Assembly: GCA_039180875.1 (NCBI GenBank)
Contig: JBCDCY010000003.1
Span: forward strand, 1-64,000
Direction of reading: 5' to 3'
DNA length: 64,000 nucleotides
DNA from: JBCDCY01 sp039180875
GTDB lineage: Bacteria > Pseudomonadota > Alphaproteobacteria > Rhodobacterales > Rhodobacteraceae
Shown in pieces: positions 58,856 through 64,000 of the stretch. The notes beneath the pieces were generated by a model. That model was not told the DNA's origin. It was given only the letters and a program-made list of their open reading frames with translations, and did no database searches. Each line of letters starts with the position of its first letter. Within the stretch, counting starts at the first letter, position 1. Made by a program: the position numbers and the translations under genes.

Positions 58856-60352
58856 TCACCATGGCAGCAGCATCAGCGTGATCACCGGGAAGGCCACCAG
58901 GATCGCCACCCGGATCAGGTCGGAGGCGACGAAGTAGAGCACCGCCTTGTAGGTCTCGACCATCGGCGTCTCCCGATCCATGGCGTTGATGACGAAAAGG
59001 TTCATGCCCACCGGCGGCGTGATCAGGCCCACCTCGACCACGATCAGTACCAGGATGCCGAACCAGATCGCCGTCTGCTCAAGGTTGAGGCGGTTGAGCG
59101 AGCCGGTGCTGACGCCCCGCAGCCCAAGCTCTCGCGTCATCTCCCGCGTCAGCTCCTGCCCGCTCGCCAGGATCGCCCGCGCCTCCTCCACCAGCCCGGC
59201 GGAGATCTCCGCCCCGCTCGCCACCAATGCGTCGAGGCGCACCGTCTGCAGCTCCACCATCGAGACCATGGCGAAGTCGAGCCCCTGCACGATCGGCCAG
59301 AAGATCGGGATGGTGAGCAGGATCATCGACAGGCTGTCCATCACGCAGCCGAGCAGCAGGTAGAAGGCGAGGATCAGAATGAGCACGACCAGGGGGTTGA
59401 AGCCGGCATCCGCCACCCAGCTCGCCGCCTCCTGCGGCAATTGGGTGAGGGCGAGGAAGCCATTGTAGAAGGCGGCGCCGAGCACGATGAAGAAGATCAT
59501 CGCCGTCGCCCGGGCGGTGACGAAGAAGCTCTCGGCGAGGGTGGCGCGGGTGAGGCCGCCAGCCGCCCAGGCGATCAGGCCGGTGCCGAAGGCGCCCACG
59601 GCCGCCCCCTCCGTCGGAGTGAACCAGCCGAGGTAGATGCCGCCCACCACCAGCAGGAACACCACCAGCACCGGCCAGACCCGGAGCAGCGCCCGGAAGC
59701 GCTCTGAATAAGCCACCCGGGGCCGTGTGCCGGCCGAGCCCGGGTTCACCCGCACATAGACCGAGATCGCGATCATGTAGCCGATGGCGGCGAGGATGCC
59801 GGGGATGAAGGCGGCGAGGAACAGCTTGGCGATGTTCTGCTCGGTCAGGATCGCGTAAATCACCAGCACCACCGAGGGCGGGATCAGAATGCCGAGGGTG
59901 CCGCCCGCGGCAAGCGTCGCGGTGGAAAAGCCGCCGGCATAGCCGTAGCTCCGCAGCTCCGGCAGGGCGACCCGGCTCATCGTGGCGGCGGTGGCGAGCG
60001 ACGAGCCGCAGATCGCGCCGAAGCCGGCACAAGCGCCGACGGAGGCCATGGCGACGCCGCCCTTGCGGTGGCCGAGCCAGCCCTCCGCCGCCTTGAAAAG
60101 CGCCTGGCTCATCCCCCCGAGGGTCGCGAAATGGCCCATCAGCAGGAACATCGGCACGATCGAGAGGGAGTAGTTGGAGAAGGTCGTGTAGGTCTCCGAC
60201 TTCAACCGGCCGAACGGCACGGTGGTGTCGCCGGTCACCAGGATCATGCCGACGAGCCCGGCCAGGAACATGGCCAGGCCGATCGGCACCCGCAGAAAGA
60301 TCAGCAGCAGCAGGGCCGGGAACGACAGCACCCCGATCAGGATGTCGCTCAC
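58856..60352 (-). CDS. TRAP transporter large permease (DctM family) with a hydrophilic insert
   Basis: A 498-aa polytopic permease (SLSIVPMFLLMGHFATLGGM; GAICGSSLATAATMSR; LIPPSVVLVIYAILTEQN; EVGLITPPVGMNLFVI). It is about 60 residues longer than usual DctM because of a polar insert between two late helices (around residues 370-440, DALVASGAEISAGLVEEARA onward). The GTG at 60352 overlaps the small-permease stop (GTGA) and follows the canonical start position; the upstream frame is antisense-like. It imports the aromatic acid used by the downstream genes (inferred). Confidence 0.9.
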   Translation of the reverse strand: MSDILIGVLSFPALLLLIFLRVPIGLAMFLAGLVGMILVTGDTTVPFGRLKSETYTTFSNYSLSIVPMFLLMGHFATLGGMSQALFKAAEGWLGHRKGGVAMASVGACAGFGAICGSSLATAATMSRVALPELRSYGYAGGFSTATLAAGGTLGILIPPSVVLVIYAILTEQNIAKLFLAAFIPGILAAIGYMIAISVYVRVNPGSAGTRPRVAYSERFRALLRVWPVLVVFLLVVGGIYLGWFTPTEGAAVGAFGTGLIAWAAGGLTRATLAESFFVTARATAMIFFIVLGAAFYNGFLALTQLPQEAASWVADAGFNPLVVLILILAFYLLLGCVMDSLSMILLTIPIFWPIVQGLDFAMVSMVELQTVRLDALVASGAEISAGLVEEARAILASGQELTREMTRELGLRGVSTGSLNRLNLEQTAIWFGILVLIVVEVGLITPPVGMNLFVINAMDRETPMVETYKAVLYFVASDLIRVAILVAFPVITLMLLPW

Positions 60353-60933
60353 CCGTCGGCCCCCATCCGTTCCGGCAGGATCTGCCGGCCGGTCACCGCC
60401 TCGAGCGTGCGCATGGCGGCCACATAGATGGAGACCAGCGCCGCCACCGCGGCCCCCGTGACGCTGACGGCATAGGCCCACCAAACCGGGAACTGCAGCA
60501 ACAGCGTCGTCTGGCCGGAGTTGCGCTTGCTCTCCATCCCCAGAAACAGCTGCCAGGCGATCAGCACCACGACGCCGACGAAGACGATCTCGATCACGAC
60601 GCCGAGGGCCCGGTTGGTGCGCGGCGGCAGCGCGCTGGTGAAGACGTCGACGGAGGCATGGGCGCCGTGCAGATGGCAGAGCGGCAGGAAGGCGCAGATG
60701 GCGAAGGCCATGCCGGCCTCCACCAGCTCGAAGTCGCCGTTGATCGGGCCGACGCCGAGCTCGAGCAGGGCATTCGCCAGTCCGGGCAGCGCCCCCTGCA
60801 TCAGGTCGCCGTGCAGCACGGTGTTGAGCGAACGCCCGACGATCGACAGGCAGGTGAGCACGATCAGCGCCGACAGGACGAGCCCGCCGAGCAGCGCGAA
60901 GAGCCGCGCCAACCTCTCGACTATCGCATGCAT
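60349..60933 (-). CDS. TRAP transporter small permease (DctQ family)
   Basis: A 194-aa protein with four hydrophobic helices (LFALLGGLVLSALIVLTCLS; MAFAICAFLPLCHLHGAHAS; VVIEIVFVGVVVLIAWQLFL; WAYAVSVTGAAVAALVSIYV). The HLHGAHASVDVF loop occupies the usual DctQ position. It overlaps the large permease by 4 nt and follows the binding-protein gene after 69 nt. Confidence 0.9.
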   Translation of the reverse strand: MHAIVERLARLFALLGGLVLSALIVLTCLSIVGRSLNTVLHGDLMQGALPGLANALLELGVGPINGDFELVEAGMAFAICAFLPLCHLHGAHASVDVFTSALPPRTNRALGVVIEIVFVGVVVLIAWQLFLGMESKRNSGQTTLLLQFPVWWAYAVSVTGAAVAALVSIYVAAMRTLEAVTGRQILPERMGADG

Positions 60934-61002
60934 ACGGCCATCCCGGATCGGGCGCCGCGGCGGTGCATCGGCCGCAGCGCCCTGGGGCTCAAGGGTCGGC
61001 GC

Positions 61003-62049
61003 CTAGAGCTGGGCGTCGACGCCGTTGCACTCTCCGCTCATCAGCGCGCGGGCCTGGTCGACCAGGGCCTGGCCGTCGGCGCCGTTCGCGTCCATCTCCG
61101 CGATCCAGCTGTCGTAGATTGGGCGGACCAGCGCCTCCCACTCCGTGGTGTCGGTCACGGTGACGATATTGTTGCCGTTCTCCACCGCGATCTCCCGCGC
61201 CGGCCCGTCGGCATCGGCCTGGGTGCCGCCGGCGAAGATCGAGAAGTCGAGGCCGGAATTGGCGTCGATGATCTGCTGCAGATCCTCAGGCAGCGCGTCG
61301 AAGCGGTCCTTGTTCATCGCCAGGACGAAGGTGAGGTTGTAGAGCGCCGGCCCCTCGAACTCCGTATGGTTCTCGACGAGCTCCGGCACCTTGAGCGCCG
61401 TCGTCACCTCCCAAGGGATGGTGGTGCCGTCGATCACGCCCTTGGACAGGCCCTCCGGCACCGCCGGCACCGGCATGCCGACCGGCGTGGCGCCGGCCAG
61501 CTCGAGAAGCTGGTTCACCAGGCGGGAGCCGCCACGGATCTTCATGCCCTGCAGATCGGCCGGCGTCTCCACCGGGTCCGCCGTATGGAACATGCCTGGC
61601 CCGTGCACCCAGGTGCCGAGGATCTTCACATTGGCGAACTCGCCGTCCTGCATGTGCTCCTGGAACATCTTCCAATAGGCGCAGGAGGCGGCGCGGGCAT
61701 CCTCCACCATGAACGGCAGCTCAAAGACCTCGGTGGTCGGGAAGCGGCCGGGGGTGTAGCCCACCACGGTCCAGACCACGTCGGCCACGCCGTCGATCGC
61801 CTGGTCCATCAGCTCGGGCGGGGTGCCGCCGAGTTGCATGGAGGGGAAGCGGTCGATCTGGATGCGGCCGCCCGAGGCCTCCTCGACGTTGTCCGCCCAC
61901 ACATCCAACACCAGCTTCGGCACATTCGCCTGGGGCGGCAGGAACTGATGCAGCTTCAGTGTCTCTTCCTGCGCCATGGCGCCACCCGCCGCCAGCGCCG
62001 CGATCGCCGCGCCGCCGAGCAGGCGCACGAAAGACGTCCGATAAGTCAT
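61003..62049 (-). CDS. TRAP transporter periplasmic solute-binding protein (DctP family)
   Basis: A 348-aa protein with a Sec signal peptide (LLGGAAIAALAAGGAMAQ) and a DctP fold: FPSMQLGGTPPELMDQAIDG and the carboxylate-binding arginine in LQGMKIRGGSRLVNQLL. It is the first gene of the long minus-strand aromatic cluster. Linkage to Fcs-like and benzoate-CoA ligase genes suggests an aromatic acid ligand. Its upstream region holds palindromic operator candidates shared with a divergent MarR gene. Confidence 0.92.
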   Translation of the reverse strand: MTYRTSFVRLLGGAAIAALAAGGAMAQEETLKLHQFLPPQANVPKLVLDVWADNVEEASGGRIQIDRFPSMQLGGTPPELMDQAIDGVADVVWTVVGYTPGRFPTTEVFELPFMVEDARAASCAYWKMFQEHMQDGEFANVKILGTWVHGPGMFHTADPVETPADLQGMKIRGGSRLVNQLLELAGATPVGMPVPAVPEGLSKGVIDGTTIPWEVTTALKVPELVENHTEFEGPALYNLTFVLAMNKDRFDALPEDLQQIIDANSGLDFSIFAGGTQADADGPAREIAVENGNNIVTVTDTTEWEALVRPIYDSWIAEMDANGADGQALVDQARALMSGECNGVDAQL

Positions 62050-62155
62050 GTAGTCCTCCCTTCGACCACCTTGTCAGGCGGGTACTCCGCCCTTTTGTTC
62101 CCCAAGGCCGGCGGCGCCGCGAGAGGTGCCAGCCGGCTTGACGACATGCGCGCAA

Positions 62156-62175
62156 TTGGTAAGCACGCTTATCAA
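62156..62175. promoter_or_regulatory. Palindromic operator candidate upstream of the aromatic TRAP operon
   Basis: TTGGTAAGCACGCTTATCAA pairs at eight of ten positions (TTGrTAAGC ... GCTTAyCAA). It lies 107 nt before the TRAP binding-protein start in the 277-nt divergent gap. A related sequence occurs at 62280-62299. Confidence 0.55.
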
Positions 62176-62261
62176 AAACGATGTGTCGCATAGCGATCTT
62201 TGGCTGTCACGCAGTTTTTTGCACATCAACTTTTCGCATCGCCAGATCAGCTCAAAGGGAT

Positions 62262-62275
62262 AGCAGTATAGTGCA
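62262..62275. promoter_or_regulatory. Degenerate BoxR-type motif in the TRAP/MarR divergent region
   Basis: AGCA-GTATAG-TGCA is, on the minus strand, TGCA-CTATAC-TGCT. It shares TGCA-CTATA with the motif at 53113 but its second half differs. It may link the TRAP operon to BoxR control; evidence is weak. Confidence 0.3.
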
Positions 62276-62279
62276 CAGG

Positions 62280-62299
62280 TTGATAAGCATACTTGCTAG
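62280..62299. promoter_or_regulatory. Second operator-like half-palindrome near the MarR start
   Basis: TTGATAAGCATACTTGCTAG repeats the TTGrTAAGC arm of the site at 62156 but has a poor second arm. It also resembles the palindrome at 43872 (ATACTT core). It sits 28 nt before the MarR start, where binding would give autorepression. Confidence 0.42.
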
Positions 62300-62326
62300 T
62301 TGCACAAGACATGGCGGGGCCGCGTG

Positions 62327-62809
62327 ATGTCGGCAATTTATGCGATGCCGGGTCATCTGATCCGGCGGCTGCAGCAGATCTCTGCCTCGGTCTTTGCCGA
62401 GCGGATGAAGGCGGCCGGGGTCGACCTGACCTCGCCGCAATTCGCGGCGCTGAGCGTCCTTGGCGAGCATGACGGGATCGATCAGGCGACCCTGGCCGGC
62501 ATGATCGCCCATGACCGCCCGACCATCGGCGGCGTGGTCGATCGCCTGGCGGCCAAGGGATTGGTGGAGCGGCGCACCAATCCCAAGGATCGGCGGGCGC
62601 GGCGGCTCAGTCTCACCCCGGCGGGCCAGGGCCTGCTCGCCCGGCTGGCGCCGGTGGTGGCGGAGATCCAGACGGCGATCCTGCCCGGCCTGTCCGAGCA
62701 GGAGCGGCAGGAGTTCGTGCGCCTCGCCGCCAAGGTGGCCGAGGCGGGCAACGACCTGTCCCGCGCGCCGCTGGCCCTGCCGGGGCGAAAGGCGCGGGCC
62801 GAGATCTAA
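62327..62809 (+). CDS. MarR-family regulator divergent from the aromatic TRAP operon
   Basis: About 160 aa: GHLIRRLQQISASVFAERM dimer helix, LTSPQFAALSVLGEH, the HTH IDQATLAGMIAHDRPTIGGVVDRLAAKGLVERR and the wing PKDRRARRLSLTPAG. The style matches MarR repressors of aromatic catabolism. The ATG at 62327 is preferred over the TTG at 62300; a further ATG at 62345 is possible. The gene diverges from the TRAP binding-protein gene across a 277-nt region containing two operator-like sites, so it probably controls that operon and itself. Confidence 0.87.
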   Translation: MSAIYAMPGHLIRRLQQISASVFAERMKAAGVDLTSPQFAALSVLGEHDGIDQATLAGMIAHDRPTIGGVVDRLAAKGLVERRTNPKDRRARRLSLTPAGQGLLARLAPVVAEIQTAILPGLSEQERQEFVRLAAKVAEAGNDLSRAPLALPGRKARAEI

Positions 62810-62995
62810 GGATCCGGTGGCGCCCACCCAGCAGACCGCGTAGGTCCGCGCCACCGCCGTACCGGCCCACCGGGCATCGACAGGCCTGTCGGCACCCAGA
62901 CCACTTACCTCTGCCCGTGATCACCAGGCTTTTCGTTGACCGCCAAGCCGATATCGGCTCCCGTCGGCCGACGCGTTTGGACGTGGGGAGCGGGC

Positions 62996-64000
62996 ATGGC
63001 GCGGCCCAACATTCTGCTCATCTCCGCCGATCAGCAGCGGGGCGATTGCCTGGGCTTCATGGGCCGCCGGGTGAAGACCCCGCATCTCGACCAACTGGCG
63101 GCCGAGAGCAGCCATTTCAGCGCCTGCATCACCCCCTCCGTCGTCTGCCAGCCGGCCCGGGCCTCGATCCTCACCGGCCAGCTTTGCCTCACCCACGGCG
63201 TGCACGACAACGGCATCGACCTGGATCCGGCGGTGGGCGAACGGGGCTTTGCCGGGGCGCTTGCCGGCGCGGGCTATCAGACGGCGTTCTTCGGCAAGGC
63301 GCACTTTTCGACCTACCACACCTTCGCGCCCACCGGCACGCCGGAATGCATCGCCTCCTCCGCCGACTATCCGGCCGACTGGTTCGGGCCCTATATGGGC
63401 TTTCAGCATGTCGAGCTGATGCTGGTCGGGCACAATTGGTTCCTGCCGGAGGAGCCGCCCCGGGGCCAGCACTACGAACGCTGGTTCTACGCCGACGGCC
63501 GGGGCGCGGCGAAGAACGCGCTCTACCGCGGCAATGCGGGCGACACCCACGGCGCGGCCCAGACCTGGCATTCCCGCCTGCCGGTGGCCTGGCACAACAC
63601 CACCTGGACCGCCGATCGCGCCATCGACTGGCTCCGCCATGGCCGGGGCAGCGACCCGTTCTGCGCCTGGATCTCCTTCCCCGATCCCCACCATCCCTTC
63701 GATGCGCCGGAGCCCTGGTCGCGCCTGCATCCGCCGGAGGAGGTGGACCTGCCGCCCCACCGCACGCGCAGTTTCGAGGGCCGCCCCTGGTGGCACGAGG
63801 CGGCGCTCACCCATGAGCCCGAGGGCGACGCGGCGACGGTGGCGACCCGCAAAGGCTACAGCCGGATCGAGGCGCAAAGCGACGCGCAGCTGCGCGAGAT
63901 CATCGCCAATACCTACGGCCAGATAGCGCTGATCGACCACAATGTCGGCCGCATCCTGATCGCGCTGGCCGAGGCGGGTTTGGCGGAGAACACGCTGGTC
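62996..64000 (+). CDS. Type I sulfatase (3' truncated by window end)
   Basis: An open frame of 335 codons running off the window. It starts ARPNILLISADQQRGDCLGF, has the formylglycine site C51 in SVVCQPARASILTGQ, and FFGKAHFSTYHTF with the usual lysine/histidine pair. No signal peptide is seen, so it is cytosolic. It differs clearly from the choline sulfatase at 28 kb. A full-length protein of about 480-550 aa is expected. The substrate could be a sulfate ester of an organic compound taken up by one of the nearby transporters, but nothing shows this directly. Confidence 0.87.
   Translation, partial: MARPNILLISADQQRGDCLGFMGRRVKTPHLDQLAAESSHFSACITPSVVCQPARASILTGQLCLTHGVHDNGIDLDPAVGERGFAGALAGAGYQTAFFGKAHFSTYHTFAPTGTPECIASSADYPADWFGPYMGFQHVELMLVGHNWFLPEEPPRGQHYERWFYADGRGAAKNALYRGNAGDTHGAAQTWHSRLPVAWHNTTWTADRAIDWLRHGRGSDPFCAWISFPDPHHPFDAPEPWSRLHPPEEVDLPPHRTRSFEGRPWWHEAALTHEPEGDAATVATRKGYSRIEAQSDAQLREIIANTYGQIALIDHNVGRILIALAEAGLAENTLV

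Noticed and set aside
1..64000. CRISPR arrays, transposases, tRNA or rRNA genes
   Set aside because: No regular spaced repeats, no transposase motifs and no tRNA- or rRNA-like stretch were recognised on reading through.

Overview
The window is GC-rich, densely packed DNA with no rRNA or tRNA gene, so taxonomy rests on gene content. An FixL-type heme-PAS hybrid kinase, an OmpR-type partner, an FnrN/FixK-type regulator, a cbb3 oxidase operon, many TRAP transporters, a DUF849 enzyme, choline sulfatase and an aerobic benzoyl-CoA (box) cluster all point to an aquatic or marine alphaproteobacterium, Rhodospirillales-like in style. This placement is inference. No phage, insertion sequence or CRISPR array was seen.

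Layout. (1) 1-3480: the 3' part of a large modular secreted protein (Ig-like repeats, lectin-like modules, RTX-like tail). (2) 3.6-10.4 kb: surface-polysaccharide genes (two GT2 glycosyltransferases, a hexapeptide acetyltransferase, a COG5610-type HAD protein, a flippase). (3) 10.4-20.5 kb: oxygen-response module. It has a soluble hybrid kinase with the FixL heme histidine and arginine conserved, a convergent OmpR-family regulator, a divergent Fnr-type regulator with a possible K-box between them, two FNR boxes, and a DUF2189-ccoNOQP-orf54-ccoIS operon. (4) 20.5-34.4 kb: quaternary-amine uptake and catabolism (ProVWX-type ABC transporter, GlxA/AraC regulator, Rieske oxygenase, choline sulfatase, two SDRs, DUF849/BKACE, aldehyde dehydrogenase, L-carnitine-dehydrogenase-like enzyme). 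(5) 34.4-42.6 kb: a MarR gene and a tightly overlapped TRAP operon whose P and QM genes flank a racemase-family protein, an MDR reductase, an acyl-CoA synthetase and a VOC protein, with a thioesterase gene last. (6) 42.6-62.0 kb, minus strand: an aromatic-acid supercluster. It begins with TRAP P-Q-M, SDR, MarR and a feruloyl-CoA-synthetase-like enzyme; then benzoate-CoA ligase and a hydrolase; then boxC, boxB, a 70-aa ORF, an FprA-type reductase, a flavodoxin, a BoxA-type reductase fused to a thioesterase, boxR, a hydratase/dehydrogenase lacking its NAD domain, and a hydroxybenzoate monooxygenase. (7) 62.3-64.0 kb: a divergent MarR gene and the 5' part of a second sulfatase.

The most unusual system is the box cluster. 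Canonical BoxA is a two-[4Fe-4S] ferredoxin fused to an NADPH reductase. Here the ferredoxin part is absent, the reductase module is fused to a 4-hydroxybenzoyl-CoA-thioesterase-type hotdog domain, and a separate flavodoxin plus an FprA-type reductase sit in the same gene run. I infer a flavodoxin-based electron supply to the BoxB epoxidase with built-in CoA recovery. Repeated TGCA-N6-nGCn motifs in the intergenic gaps of the cluster are candidate BoxR operators.
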